DNA from: Paraburkholderia sp. PGU19
Lineage (GTDB): Bacteria > Pseudomonadota > Gammaproteobacteria > Burkholderiales > Burkholderiaceae
Reading direction: 5' to 3'
NCBI RefSeq assembly: GCF_013426915.1
Contig: NZ_AP023181.1
Span: 1,302,001 to 1,366,000, forward strand
Length of the DNA stretch: 64,000 nucleotides
The notes under the pieces were generated by a model that searched no databases, was not told the DNA's origin, and saw nothing but the letters and a program-made list of their open reading frames with translations. Below, in pieces: positions 8,592 to 18,535 of the stretch. Each line of letters begins with the position of its first letter. The first letter of the stretch is position 1. The translations under genes and the position numbers were made by a program.

Positions 8592-9179
8592 ATGATTCCG
8601 AATGCGTCGCTTAAGGATCCTGACTTTATGGAAGCCGCCTTGATCTGTTTCTCGACTTACGATTTCGAAAAGATCACTATCGGTCAAATTTCCAGCTTCA
8701 CAGTTGTGCCACCGACGATGCTTGTCGCAGAGTATGGAGGCAAAACACAGCTGTTTGCTGCTGTGCTCAGCTGGTATATCGACAACCATTTTGACTCGAT
8801 GCTGCGACACCTGCGAAAAGCTTCTTGTCCGATCACTGCAATTCTGTGCTTCTTTCGTGTTGTCAGCGGACCATCGGTCACCTTCGGAGGAAACAGCGCA
8901 AGGCTGCTCTTCACGACCGCGATAAGTCTTGCCGCACGTGGCTCGGCTTTCGAGGACATCGTTTCAGATGCCATGCAAAAACTTGAGTTTTTTTTTAACG
9001 AATGCGTGACTGAGGGTCAAGAGACGAGCGACAGTATGACGCGAGAACCCGCGGACCAGGTCGCTAAGCTATTAATCGGATCCATAGCCGCTCTGCCCGC
9101 TCTCGCTCGCGGCGGACATGCAACGGTGGACCAACTCGTCAAGTCGGTAGAGCTCTTACTGACAAGAAGACCCGCATAA
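8592..9179 (+). CDS. TetR-like regulator with divergent DNA-binding helix
   Basis: A 195-residue protein with TetR architecture. The N-terminal region keeps the spacing of a TetR helix-turn-helix (TIGQISSFTVVPPTMLVAEY, then GGKTQLFAAVLSWY), but the recognition helix is unusual for the family. The C-terminal domain has a typical ligand-domain pattern (RLLFTTAISLAARGSAFEDI, VAKLLIGSIAALPALARGG). No strong ribosome-binding site precedes ATG 8592. Site 1 of the GTTAC palindrome is directly upstream, so autoregulation through that site is possible. Confidence 0.72.
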   Translation: MIPNASLKDPDFMEAALICFSTYDFEKITIGQISSFTVVPPTMLVAEYGGKTQLFAAVLSWYIDNHFDSMLRHLRKASCPITAILCFFRVVSGPSVTFGGNSARLLFTTAISLAARGSAFEDIVSDAMQKLEFFFNECVTEGQETSDSMTREPADQVAKLLIGSIAALPALARGGHATVDQLVKSVELLLTRRPA

Positions 9180-10063
9180 CCGTCGCTATCCGAGGAGATG
9201 TTTGTCCTCACTCAGCACCGCGTCATCAACCGCAGAGCCGGGCACGCGGCCCGGAATTTTCATTGCGGGCTAGTCGAGCGTTTCAACTGGCCCCCGTCCC
9301 ACCAGCCGGAACTTCATGCCGAACAGGCCCGGCACACATCCTCGATCACTTGGCCGGCACGGTCGCATCGGATTTTTTTGTTGCGTCACCGGCAACCGTC
9401 GTTTTTCGGACTTTCAAAGGAGAGCCGGCTGGCGATACAGCACTCTGAAGAGATCTGCGTTCGGTTAGTCCAGAGTATTGGTCTTTTTGTCTTATCGATC
9501 TAAAGTACCGGACGTCGGTTGTAGTGCATAAGCTGCAATGAAATAACAATCGTGTATATGATCTTCCCTCCACAACTTCAGGGAAAACGTACAATTGCGG
9601 CTAAAATAGCTGTTCGGGCTCCCCGCGCGAGACGGCGATCGAAGTGGCCACCGCGCGCTCGGCATGCATACTGTCGCGTAGTCCGAGGGCTGGCTCGGGT
9701 TTTGTCGTTAGCTTGCACCATGTCACGACAGAGCCGGACGACTAACCGCTCACGTCTTTTCGCGCAGAGCGGCGAAGTGACAATCCGTCGTGGCGAACGA
9801 CAGCGCATCGGTCAACACAGCAACGACATGCCGCATAAACGGACATGGCTGCCCTTAACGGACGATGATGCCGCCACGGACGGCAGGATAGATGGCCAGG
9901 AATTTGTCGGCGAGAGGTTCGCGACGTTCAAGGTGCCAAGCCGAACATGCGCCGATCAAACCGCCGGAGAAATGCAGGTCGCGTTGCTTGCGCTGTCCGA
10001 CAGCGCAAGCATGGCCCCGGCTCTAGTACCACGGTATCGCTCGGCCACCGCAAGGCACGGTCA
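9180..10063. other. Gene-free stretch with a long palindrome near its end
   Basis: About 880 bases. The largest open frame (plus strand from 9552) is Arg/Ser-rich and overlaps the real tetR gene on the other strand, so I treat it as a shadow. The one clear structure is the 25-bp palindrome at 9986-10010. Confidence 0.45.
9986..10010. repeat. Perfect 25-bp palindrome
   Basis: GCTTGCGCTGTC, one central C, then GACAGCGCAAGC: twelve-base arms without mismatch. It lies 54 bases past the stop codon of the minus-strand tetR gene. There is no T-run on either side, so it is not a standard intrinsic terminator. It could be a protein-binding site or a transcription pause hairpin. Confidence 0.6.
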
Positions 10064-10639
10064 TCACCTCAGCACGAGAATGGCTGACCGGGCAATCCCC
10101 TCAAGCAGAGCACGATTGGGCCGCACTCGAGCAAGCACCCGGATTCCGAGTAAGGCGCCTAGTAAGAGACGCGCTAGGTCGGTCGCGGGTAGCCCCGTCG
10201 ATACTTCACCTTGTTCCTGGCCTCTCGCTATTGCTCGCCTGAAAAAATCCTCGATCTCAACAAAAACGTCTGACACGACTCCCTTTAGCTCCACATCATC
10301 ATCGCCGAGCTCAAGGGCAGAATTTACCAGAAGACAACCTTTTCGATTTTTATCTTTTATCGAATAGTTGACAATCTCCTTGAAGAATGCCTCGATCGCA
10401 CGCACTGTGGACTGATGTTCGCGAATGACGCGGCCCTCGATGCCCGTCGCAATGTAGCGCGCAAGAGCCATCTTGAAAAGTGCACGTTTATCGCCAAACG
10501 CATTGTAAAGACTGGCACCTGTGATCCCCATTGCCGCAGCCAATTCCCGAACTGAAGTAGACTGGTATCCGTGGAGCCAGAAATGATCCACTGCCGCGTC
10601 TAGCGCGGCTGCCTCATCGAACTCTCTGGGGCGCGCCAT
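10064..10639 (-). CDS. TetR-family regulator (possible redox sensor type)
   Basis: A 191-residue TetR regulator with helix-turn-helix TSVRELAAAMGITGASLYNA, then FGDKRALFKMAL. Its C-terminal domain carries KGCLLVNSALELG. A Cys at this place is typical of the NemR/AcuR-like branch, where NemR uses a reactive Cys to sense electrophiles and chlorine species. I infer possible thiol sensing; it is not shown. The start is preceded by GAGAGG. A 10-bp-arm inverted repeat at 10667-10694 just upstream of the start is a good operator candidate for autoregulation. Divergent from the response regulator at 10948. Confidence 0.9.
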   Translation of the reverse strand: MARPREFDEAAALDAAVDHFWLHGYQSTSVRELAAAMGITGASLYNAFGDKRALFKMALARYIATGIEGRVIREHQSTVRAIEAFFKEIVNYSIKDKNRKGCLLVNSALELGDDDVELKGVVSDVFVEIEDFFRRAIARGQEQGEVSTGLPATDLARLLLGALLGIRVLARVRPNRALLEGIARSAILVLR

Positions 10640-10666
10640 TCAAACTATCCTCTCGTATTTTCTGAG

Positions 10667-10694
10667 TGGGGCGATAGCTCGCCATATCGCCCCA
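10667..10694. promoter_or_regulatory. Inverted repeat, candidate TetR operator
   Basis: TGGGGCGATA, an 8-base spacer, then TATCGCCCCA: perfect ten-base arms, 28 bases upstream of the tetR start codon in the divergent intergenic region. Position and size fit a TetR-family operator. Confidence 0.6.
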
Positions 10695-10947
10695 TTATAA
10701 GTGCGGGTGTCGTCAGCTGGTCACGGAGGTGTGCCGACCAGCCAAATTGGCTCACTGGCAAATAGCGACAATAGTCCGCCACAACCTCTGGCGCGCCATG
10801 CGTTCAGCATTCATCCGGTAAGATTAGCCTCGACCGTAGGTGGCATGGGACTCGTCATCGTGTAATACTTCGTTACCAAATTGGATAGTGTATCCCCGGC
10901 GTCGGACAACGGTTCACGTACGGTCTACTGTATTTGAAAAGGGAGGA

Positions 10948-11643
10948 ATGATGTTCGTCCATTCTCATCCACCCCAACGACGCCCAGCCGGCAAAACGGA
11001 GCCCGTACATGAGTCGATCGTATACATCGTCGACGATGACGAGCCGACAAGGCGTTCCTTGAGCGCTCTTTTCCGTTCCGTGGGCCTGCGAGCGGAGACG
11101 TTCGGATCCGCACGTGAATATCTGTCATTTTTGAAGCCGGAGATACCGAGTTGTCTCATTCTCGACATCAGGTTGCCACACGAGAGCGGGCTGGAGCTTC
11201 AACAACAGCTTTTGAAGATGGGATTAGCTACTTCCATCGTTTTCATCAGCGGGCATGGCGATATTCCCATGACGGTACAAGCCATGAAGGCGGGCGCGCT
11301 GGATTTCCTGGCAAAGCCGTTTCGAGACCAGGACATTCTAGACGCCGTCGCCTTGGCCTTGCGCCACGACGCTGAACGCCTGTTGAATGAGCGCTCGATG
11401 GCCGATTTACGCTATCGGTACGATTCAATGAACGCCAAAGAGCGGGCTGTTATGGGCTATGTGGTCGCCGGCCTCATGAACAAACAAATCGCCGCGGAAA
11501 TGAATCTCAGTGAAATTACGATAAAGACGCACCGCGCTCACGCTATGAAAAAGATGGCGAGCCGCACGCTGGCCGAGTTCGTTCGCATCGGGGAAATTCT
11601 GGGTATCGAACCCGACCGACAGTTTCTTTCGAAACGCGACTGA
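10948..11643 (+). CDS. FixJ/NarL-family response regulator
   Basis: About 231 residues from ATG 10948, which sits behind GGGAGG (10941-10946). Receiver: IVDDDE, phospho-acceptor in LILDIRLPHES, switch residues in VFISGHGD and FLAKPFRDQD. Output: LuxR-type helix-turn-helix MNAKERAVMGYVVAGLMNKQ, IAAEMNLSEITIKTHRAHAM. It is convergent with the large hybrid kinase at 12089-17248, which has a matching transmitter domain and is a likely partner. Strongly similar to the regulator at 261-896, suggesting duplication of a kinase-regulator pair. The family activates target promoters on phosphorylation. Confidence 0.94.
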   Translation: MMFVHSHPPQRRPAGKTEPVHESIVYIVDDDEPTRRSLSALFRSVGLRAETFGSAREYLSFLKPEIPSCLILDIRLPHESGLELQQQLLKMGLATSIVFISGHGDIPMTVQAMKAGALDFLAKPFRDQDILDAVALALRHDAERLLNERSMADLRYRYDSMNAKERAVMGYVVAGLMNKQIAAEMNLSEITIKTHRAHAMKKMASRTLAEFVRIGEILGIEPDRQFLSKRD

Positions 11644-12088
11644 TCGGTCCCAACCCGTTTTTCGCGTAGGTAGCTATGCTGCTATTCGCCGTGGCGATAG
11701 TACAAATTCCCGAGGTATCGAATCAATCCGTGAACGGCTTGTCTGATTATGTCCTCGACGCTGCTCACCGTGCCGGGGATTGACGTTCCGCAATGCGCGG
11801 ACTCGATCGCCGATGATCACCGGCTCGTCCCGTTCTTCTCGCGTGCCTCGCCAAGGCTTCTGGCGCTGATATTACGGCATGCGCGTCGGCACGGAGTTTC
11901 CTTTCGTCCGAGCTGCGGCTATCGATGCGGATCGACACCAGTTGCTCTTGAAGCCGCGAGGTTGCTCGATCCGCGTAATATTCATCGCGCTTTCGGGTGC
12001 GACGCAGCGCGGTAAGTGGCAAGCTCGAATGGTGTAAGTTACGATGTCGCGAACCCGCTTGGGGCATACGGGTTCGAGAAGCGTTGAA
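11644..12088. other. Gene-free convergent intergenic stretch
   Basis: 445 bases between two convergent genes. I see no T-tailed hairpin and no supported gene. It contains a 17-base string (11959-11975) that recurs at 18427-18443. Confidence 0.4.
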
Positions 12089-15000
12089 TCAGATTCCAGA
12101 TTCAGACTTGGTAAAAGTACGCCCTCCCGGTTCCGGAAGCCTTACTTCGAACCGCGTTCCGTAAGGGCTCGATGGTTCGACACTAAGTCGCCCCGCGTGC
12201 GCCAGCACAATCGACCGGCATATGGGCAGACCCATGCCCATGCCGTGCGACTTTGTTGTGACAAATGGCGCAAAGATGTAGTCAGCCGCACCCTCCTCTA
12301 TGCCAACACCAGTGTCCTCGATCACGAGTTTTACGTGCCCGTCGACGGACGAACCCGCGATACACAGGCGACGTTCACGGTCAGCAATATCGTGCATTGC
12401 CTCAATAGCGTTGATGACAAGATTGAGAATCACCTGCTGTATCTGAACTCTATCACCCCATACCACACACGCACCCGAAATTGCACTCATATCGAGGCAG
12501 ATGGCGTGCTTCTCAAGCTGGCTCCGTGTAACCAACAACACTTCATCGACTGCGTCGTCCAGGTCGAACGCTGCAAAAGACGGAGCAGATCGTTTGACCA
12601 GCGACCGCAGGCTTTGCACCACGTCATGTGCGCGAGTACTGTCGAATTGAATCCTCTTTAACGCCTCCTCGACTTCGACGAAATCTGGTTCGTCACGCTT
12701 CAGGAATCTCAATGCCGCGCCAGAGCTGCTAGCTATCGAAACTAGCGGTTGACTGACTTCATGTGTAATAGACGCAACCAGCTGCCCCATAGTAGTCAGG
12801 CTCGCTACCCGCGCGAGCTCCTCCCTTGACTCCCGGAGCGCCTGTTCCGCAGCTTCTCGCATCGAATCACTCTGAATCGTATCCGCATAGAGGCGCGCAT
12901 TTTCGAGCGAGATTGCTGCTTGCGAAGCCAATACTTCGAGCAGTGTCGTTCTTTCCTCAGTGAATGCGCCTGATATGAGATTGTTCTCGACATACAGGAT
13001 GCCGACGAGTTCCGATTGTTTCAGCAAGGGCATGCATAACACCGACCGTAGCCCTCGTTGAGTAACTTCCCGGTCCTGAGCGAACTCACCAAAACGCGAA
13101 GCGTCATCAAGCAGGATTCTCCGTCGAGTCCTCGCGACTGTCATGAATATTCCCCGTGCGAAGTCAACTTCCTGAAGCGGGCGCGATTCGATGACATATA
13201 TCGGGCCGTCAAGAGCTGCTCGGGCCTCAGCTTCTATCCTGACGTCGCCCATCCGATTGAGGGCAACCGCGCACCTTTGCGCTCCGGCGTGCTCTAGCAC
13301 GTTTCCGATAAGCACCTCGAGAAGCCGAGGAAGGACAATTTCACTGGAAAGAGCCTGAGATGCAGTTATCACCGCTCTTGTATCCAGGTGCATCTTCCCC
13401 ATATCGGGCGTGGGTTTAGCCCTATCGAGACCAATAATCCGCGTCACCCGAGCCCCGATCTCTTGCGCCTTCGCTTCCGCACCCCAGTTGAGGTATGCGT
13501 ATCGAGCATCCCGCAGCAATGTTTCCGCAACGACCGATAGATTTTGGGCGGAGTAGAAATTCGCTGCCGCTTCAAGCGCGATCGCCTCGTTATGAACGAA
13601 ATCTTGCTTGCGGGCAAGTTCGATCGCCTCTTCATACAGCAATTGCGCTTCGCCGATCCGGCCCTGCACCCTCGCCAGCTCAGCTGATACTAGTGCCGCC
13701 CGATCAGCGAAATTATCAGGACAGGACCTTGCCAGCAGTTGGATGTAATTGTGATGGTCTTGGAGTGCGCAAAGATGCGCGTCTCGCCCCCCCGCTTCCG
13801 TTGCCCTGAAGAAGGCGGCTGCTCGACACAGAGCGCCGTAATACGGAAGATCTGCGGCCTCAATATGTCCCAAGGAAGCGCCGGACAATTCCTTTGCTTT
13901 CCGTTCGGCTTCCAGCGCGCTCTCCCAATCACGGAAAAGGACGCAGATTCGGAGCCGATGTACCCAGAATGCGAACGCGCCCGTGCTCGTGCAGGCGACT
14001 CCATGAAGGAGACTCTCACTCCAGTCCGACTCTAGCCCCCGGGACTCGAACGCATGACCGTATGTGCCGCGCAACGTTGAAACGACCATCAGCTGCGCAA
14101 GTAGCGCATCCACGACGACCTTGAAACCCGCGCTGCGAGCATAATCAACCGCTTCCTCAGTCGCGCGCATAACCTCTTCAAGGGGTGCACCTACGAAGAG
14201 AAGGTTAGAAATCAGATTTCTATGAGAATACACAGCAAACGTGAAGTCGCAACTATCACGTGCAACCTTGACCGCATCTTTTAGGTAGCGTTGAGCAGAC
14301 CGGACAGGGCTTGTCCATGGAACTACCAGCGCGCCAAAGCACACGCGCACGCGCGCCGCCAGTCTGTCAATGCCATCGTTCGGACTCAGCTGGAGTGCTT
14401 TCTCGCCAAGATACAAGCCGCGCTTCGCATCGCCGAAACGGAAAGCAAGAATGGCCGCCGCATGGACAAATGCATAGCTAGCGGCGCTGCAGTACCCTCT
14501 GTCTACGGCCATCAGCGCCGTGGTCAATACAAGACTGTGAACCAGATTCTCATTGTTGCCGAAAATTTCCGGAGTAATAAGGTATCCCAACAGATCTATC
14601 GTTGAGGCCCACAATGGATTAGCCGTCGCCCTCTGCTGTGTGTCCGATTCCAATCCGGCGTTATCAATGTATTGAATCAGCTTCGCACTATCCCTCGCGA
14701 CGTCCTCATCACTTGGCTCCCGCGGAACGGCGATGCCGAGCTGCGCGAGGTAAGATAGTCCGCTATCGAGCGCGACGCCATGTTTGCCTTGCATCGTGTA
14801 CAGAGCAGTGCGAAGTCTCGCCACGCTAGACTTCAGTACAAGGTCGATGTCAGATGACCACAAACGCTCCAATCTTGCCTCGGCGTCAGCCAACTCTGCC
14901 GTTGCGAATTCGCACTCTGCTCTGTGAAACTCAATCACACCCGCAATCGTCGAGTCTTTGACGTTCCGCAGGAGGAATGCAGCAGCCTGAAGATACATGA

Positions 15001-17248
15001 TCGCCGCGCGATAATCCGCTGATTTCTTAGCATGGATCGCTGCGTCAAGATTCAAGCGCGCGTAACGCAGCCTTTCGTCACCGTCATCGATGAGTTCGGC
15101 ACCAAGGTTTATCTGATTCGCAGCGGCAAAAAGCAACTCTCGCTGTTTGGGCAATCTCTCCGCAAGCCGTTTCCCCACATTAACGTGCATTTCCTTGTGC
15201 CGCTGCTCCCGAACGAGGGAGTTGTAAGTGACTGCGCGAATCCGGTCATGCAAAAATGAATATTCTGACGCATTCCATCGGACCAACCCGGTCCGCTTGG
15301 CATGAACAAATAAGCTATGCACGGTGTGCTCTTCAATCTGCGCCGCGACAGCTAGTATCTCCGCCGGGCTACTATCTCCGAGGCATGCCATGCATTGCAA
15401 CAGGTTTAGTGTCGCGAGCGGCAATGTTTCTAGTTTATCGAGGAGCGACTCAGCCACATTGGAGGTGTATTTGCTGGTGCGAGCCTTAGACAAATCCCAC
15501 CGCCACGAATAATTTGTCCAGTCAAACCATACGATTTTCTCATCCAGCAACATAGACATGAACCGTATGACGAAGAACGGATTTGAACCTGTCTTTGCTT
15601 GAATCACAGTGGATAGTGATAGCGATGCAGCCGGCGAGCAGCCCAACACGTCGCTGACGAGGCGGTTCACATCGACGAACCGCAGCGGGCCCAGTGTTAT
15701 TTCTACTGTCGGAACAGCGGAGTAGGCGAATAGCGTCCGTACATGTCGCGGCTCGACCGATCCTTCGTCACGCGAAGCGAAAACCAATAACAGGTTGGAT
15801 AGCTCTCTTGACTGCAATAGGCGCTCGATGACACTTAGTGTGCCGCTATCGGCCCACTGCAGATCGTCGAGGAAAAGCACCGTTCGGCGCTGGTCGGCTG
15901 ATAGGCACCCGATGAATTTGAATACCGTATCGAAGATCCGGTCTCGACCATCAGCCGCGTTGCTTGGCCCGCACGGAGAATCGCCAACGACCAAATAAAG
16001 GTCTGGCAACAACGTATATAACAGCCCGATCGAGGACCCGAGCATGTTCCGAAGTTTCCGAGTCCATGCGGTGAATTCCTCGACACCATCTCTCATGGTG
16101 TTATGAAGCAAACCTTGCAATGCCATTGCTAAGGGGCCGTAAGGTGTCGTTTGTCCCAGCTGCTCGCATTTGCCCGCCCCAAACAGGTGAGTTTTTCTGT
16201 CGAGCGATCGCTCGAAATCTCGCACTAGCGCAGTTTTACCGGTCCCTGAGCCACCAAATAGGGCTACGCACCTCGTTCGACCGTCATTCACCACATCTTC
16301 GAATGCATCGCACAGAGCGTCCAGTTCGCCGACACGCCCGTATATGCGGTCGGACGCGTTGAGCCTTCTAGCTGCGTTTGCATGATCAACCGGAAACCAC
16401 TCGATGCGCGAATGCTCCCTCCACGCCGCATGGCATTTCAACAGGTCTCCGAGTAGACCTTCGGCAGATGAATATCGATCGCTCGGGTCCTTGGCAATCA
16501 ACGTCGCGATGACTTGCGAGAGTACCTGTGGGTAGTCGCTCCTGACTGCGCTCGCTGGCAATGGTAGCATCGCCAGGTGCGAGTGAACTGCACCCGGAAA
16601 ATCCTCCGCGGGAACCGGCGGAGAACCTGTAGCTAGTTCATATAAGAGACAGCCCAGAGAGTACAGATCCGCGCGCGCGTCAACCGGCCGATTGATCGTG
16701 CCACATAGTTCGGGGGCAAGGTAATGCAGCGACGTGCTCGACACGGGAGCAACTGAATGATGATCTGCCCCCACACGAATCGAATTTCCGAGGCCTGTCA
16801 GCCATGCTCTCTTCGCTCGCCAGTTGAAGAGAATATTTTCGGGTGCCAGATCCCGGTGTATAACGCCTTGCGCGTGCATCGCCGAGACAGCACGTGTTAG
16901 AGCGACGGCGAGCGTCAGGAATTGATCAATTGCAAGTGGTGCGCCACAACTTTCTCGGAGAATGTACCCACCTGGATCTGAGAGTGTCAGCTGAATCTGG
17001 TCCAGACAATGCGTGAGTTTCAAGGGCTGGAGTGCCCATGATGTCATCACGGCCTCCTTCAGTTCGTGCTCCGAGCGCAGCAGCCAAGGTTTCCCCGACC
17101 CTGATTCCAGAGACGTAGCCGCAAGCAGGACCGATCCCCTTTCGTCGCTCCACTTACGGTACAGTTCAATCTGCCCTGCTCGAAGCAGAGTCATATCGAA
17201 GATAGCAGATTCGTTCATGTTGGCTTGGCAGATATCAATCGCGGTCAC
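12089..17248 (-). CDS. Trifunctional Ser/Thr kinase-like, AAA ATPase, GAF, histidine kinase
   Basis: A 1719-residue hybrid sensor. Residues 1-290 are a Ser/Thr-kinase-like domain with HRDLAPEN at 131-138 and an LAPE motif near 178, but the DFG loop reads TGLG, so the metal-binding Asp is missing. A P-loop ATPase follows, with GGSGTGKT at 322-329 and Walker B FLDDLQWAD. A long helical repeat region leads to a GAF domain (near ALSSEIVLPRLLEVLIGN) and a transmitter: H-box ASITHEVSQPL, N-box LNLVINAIEAM, G1 EDTGVGI, G2 HGMGMGLPICRS. It is cytoplasmic, with no membrane segment. The GTG at 17248 gives the longest frame; ATG 17218 is an alternative. The response regulator at 10948 is the probable partner. 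Confidence 0.93.
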   Translation of the reverse strand: MTAIDICQANMNESAIFDMTLLRAGQIELYRKWSDERGSVLLAATSLESGSGKPWLLRSEHELKEAVMTSWALQPLKLTHCLDQIQLTLSDPGGYILRESCGAPLAIDQFLTLAVALTRAVSAMHAQGVIHRDLAPENILFNWRAKRAWLTGLGNSIRVGADHHSVAPVSSTSLHYLAPELCGTINRPVDARADLYSLGCLLYELATGSPPVPAEDFPGAVHSHLAMLPLPASAVRSDYPQVLSQVIATLIAKDPSDRYSSAEGLLGDLLKCHAAWREHSRIEWFPVDHANAARRLNASDRIYGRVGELDALCDAFEDVVNDGRTRCVALFGGSGTGKTALVRDFERSLDRKTHLFGAGKCEQLGQTTPYGPLAMALQGLLHNTMRDGVEEFTAWTRKLRNMLGSSIGLLYTLLPDLYLVVGDSPCGPSNAADGRDRIFDTVFKFIGCLSADQRRTVLFLDDLQWADSGTLSVIERLLQSRELSNLLLVFASRDEGSVEPRHVRTLFAYSAVPTVEITLGPLRFVDVNRLVSDVLGCSPAASLSLSTVIQAKTGSNPFFVIRFMSMLLDEKIVWFDWTNYSWRWDLSKARTSKYTSNVAESLLDKLETLPLATLNLLQCMACLGDSSPAEILAVAAQIEEHTVHSLFVHAKRTGLVRWNASEYSFLHDRIRAVTYNSLVREQRHKEMHVNVGKRLAERLPKQRELLFAAANQINLGAELIDDGDERLRYARLNLDAAIHAKKSADYRAAIMYLQAAAFLLRNVKDSTIAGVIEFHRAECEFATAELADAEARLERLWSSDIDLVLKSSVARLRTALYTMQGKHGVALDSGLSYLAQLGIAVPREPSDEDVARDSAKLIQYIDNAGLESDTQQRATANPLWASTIDLLGYLITPEIFGNNENLVHSLVLTTALMAVDRGYCSAASYAFVHAAAILAFRFGDAKRGLYLGEKALQLSPNDGIDRLAARVRVCFGALVVPWTSPVRSAQRYLKDAVKVARDSCDFTFAVYSHRNLISNLLFVGAPLEEVMRATEEAVDYARSAGFKVVVDALLAQLMVVSTLRGTYGHAFESRGLESDWSESLLHGVACTSTGAFAFWVHRLRICVLFRDWESALEAERKAKELSGASLGHIEAADLPYYGALCRAAAFFRATEAGGRDAHLCALQDHHNYIQLLARSCPDNFADRAALVSAELARVQGRIGEAQLLYEEAIELARKQDFVHNEAIALEAAANFYSAQNLSVVAETLLRDARYAYLNWGAEAKAQEIGARVTRIIGLDRAKPTPDMGKMHLDTRAVITASQALSSEIVLPRLLEVLIGNVLEHAGAQRCAVALNRMGDVRIEAEARAALDGPIYVIESRPLQEVDFARGIFMTVARTRRRILLDDASRFGEFAQDREVTQRGLRSVLCMPLLKQSELVGILYVENNLISGAFTEERTTLLEVLASQAAISLENARLYADTIQSDSMREAAEQALRESREELARVASLTTMGQLVASITHEVSQPLVSIASSSGAALRFLKRDEPDFVEVEEALKRIQFDSTRAHDVVQSLRSLVKRSAPSFAAFDLDDAVDEVLLVTRSQLEKHAICLDMSAISGACVVWGDRVQIQQVILNLVINAIEAMHDIADRERRLCIAGSSVDGHVKLVIEDTGVGIEEGAADYIFAPFVTTKSHGMGMGLPICRSIVLAHAGRLSVEPSSPYGTRFEVRLPEPGGRTFTKSESGI

Positions 17249-17791
17249 TTCTTCCGCGTCTGTCCTCTAGACGCACCGGGCCATTTTAGTCGATGCGTTC
17301 TAAAATGGTGCAGGCTTTTTTACCGTCAGTCCTACCCCGCGTAGACTGGTTTCGGACAATTGGCGTGATCATCCCGCGCGGACACACGCTATTACATTAT
17401 TCTTACGCACCAGAAAAGCTCGCTCGCCTTGTCAGTGGACCGACATTGCCTTTTTGCCTCACCGGCGCCGCCATAACGGTGTCGTTGTAACGGTCCCGGC
17501 GTCTTTCACGTCATCGCACCTCCATTTCGAAAAATCCTTCCGCTTCGGGAAAGGAAACCGCCCCGGTCGCCCCTCAATTGCTCGCTGCGCGATCTCTCAA
17601 GCACACATCCAGTAGGCGTTTTATATACGGACGTATGTTTGCCGGTTGGTGCACAGGGTCATATGATTTGATTGACGAGACGGAACCGGTAGGGGCGGGG
17701 TTCGATCTGGTTATCTTTTCCTAAAAGTGGTCCGCTCTCCGAAGCGCAGCTACTTGTCAGACGCCCGTTTCGTTGCATCAGGGAGATGAAC
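17249..17791. other. Gene-free divergent intergenic stretch
   Basis: About 540 bases between the hybrid kinase (minus) and a small CMD gene (plus). It must hold both promoters. I see no clear operator or coding remnant. Confidence 0.4.
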
Positions 17792-18100
17792 ATGTTCGAA
17801 ATGTCAAATCTGAATCGTCTTCAAGTGCTCGAAGACCACGCGCCTGCAGGAATAGCGGCGTTTTGGGCCTTCGACAAAGCTGCTTTTGAGGAAGGCGCCT
17901 TGTCCGTTCAAACCAAACAATTGATAGCAGTTGCCGTCGCCCTAACTACGCAGTGCCCGTATTGCATTGAGCTTCATATGACTGCCGCGCGGGACGCCGG
18001 TGCAACTAGCGCCCAATTGGCCGAGACAGCCGTCGTGGCAGCTGCAATTCGTGCGGGCGGCGCGATCACTCACGCAACACATCTGATGCAAGAATACTAG
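17792..18100 (+). CDS. Small CMD/AhpD-like protein
   Basis: A 102-residue single-domain CMD protein with an intact CPYCIELH motif at about residues 54-61, followed by the usual helix pair (ATSAQLAETAVVAAAIRAGG, AITHATHLM). This is the size of YurZ-type or minimal AhpD-like proteins, unlike the 180-residue paralogues elsewhere in the window. An ATG at 17786 abuts GGGAG, so ATG 17792 with seven-base spacing is the better start. It is divergent from the hybrid kinase gene. Confidence 0.9.
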   Translation: MFEMSNLNRLQVLEDHAPAGIAAFWAFDKAAFEEGALSVQTKQLIAVAVALTTQCPYCIELHMTAARDAGATSAQLAETAVVAAAIRAGGAITHATHLMQEY

Positions 18101-18535
18101 CGTTTTCATCTACACACGCCGTGTGCACCTGTAAGCCGCGTGCTTTAACAGTGTTGGGCAACTGCGGCGTTGTCTTAACGTTCACGGGAATTGTCAGCCA
18201 TATTGGATTTTCGTCGCCAGGACGAAACGCCTACCTGCGACATTATCGGAAATCTCGCACACAAGAGTCCATGCGGACATCAAACGATACTCACGTATGT
18301 TTGTTAATGGCTTAACTGGCAGATATGATTTTCCTATCTGCTGCTCCGCGAGCATTCCGGCGTTTGACCGCCGCGGGATTTATTCGACATTAGGATAAAG
18401 GTCATTGCAAGCTCGTACAGCCAGAAAGGTTGCTCGATCCGCGCCCGCGCTTCTAACGGTAGATTGTCACAATGTTGCCAAGGCGTTGGCTCGTTCAACT
18501 TAATCTCTCAAATCAAATCCATTGGAGCGAAAGAT
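18101..18535. other. Gene-free stretch upstream of DUF417 gene
   Basis: About 435 bases. No supported gene. It carries the second copy (18427-18443) of a 17-base string also at 11959-11975, about 90 bases upstream of the DUF417 start. Confidence 0.4.

Noticed and set aside
9552-10367. 271-codon plus-strand open frame
   Set aside because: Arg/Ser-rich, no motif, and its second half lies antisense to a clear tetR gene.
12044-12661. 205-codon plus-strand open frame
   Set aside because: Antisense to the transmitter domain of the hybrid kinase; no family resemblance.
11959-18443. 17-base identical string AGGTTGCTCGATCCGCG at 11959 and 18427
   Set aside because: Chance of one such repeat in 64 kb is not negligible and the contexts differ; noted only.
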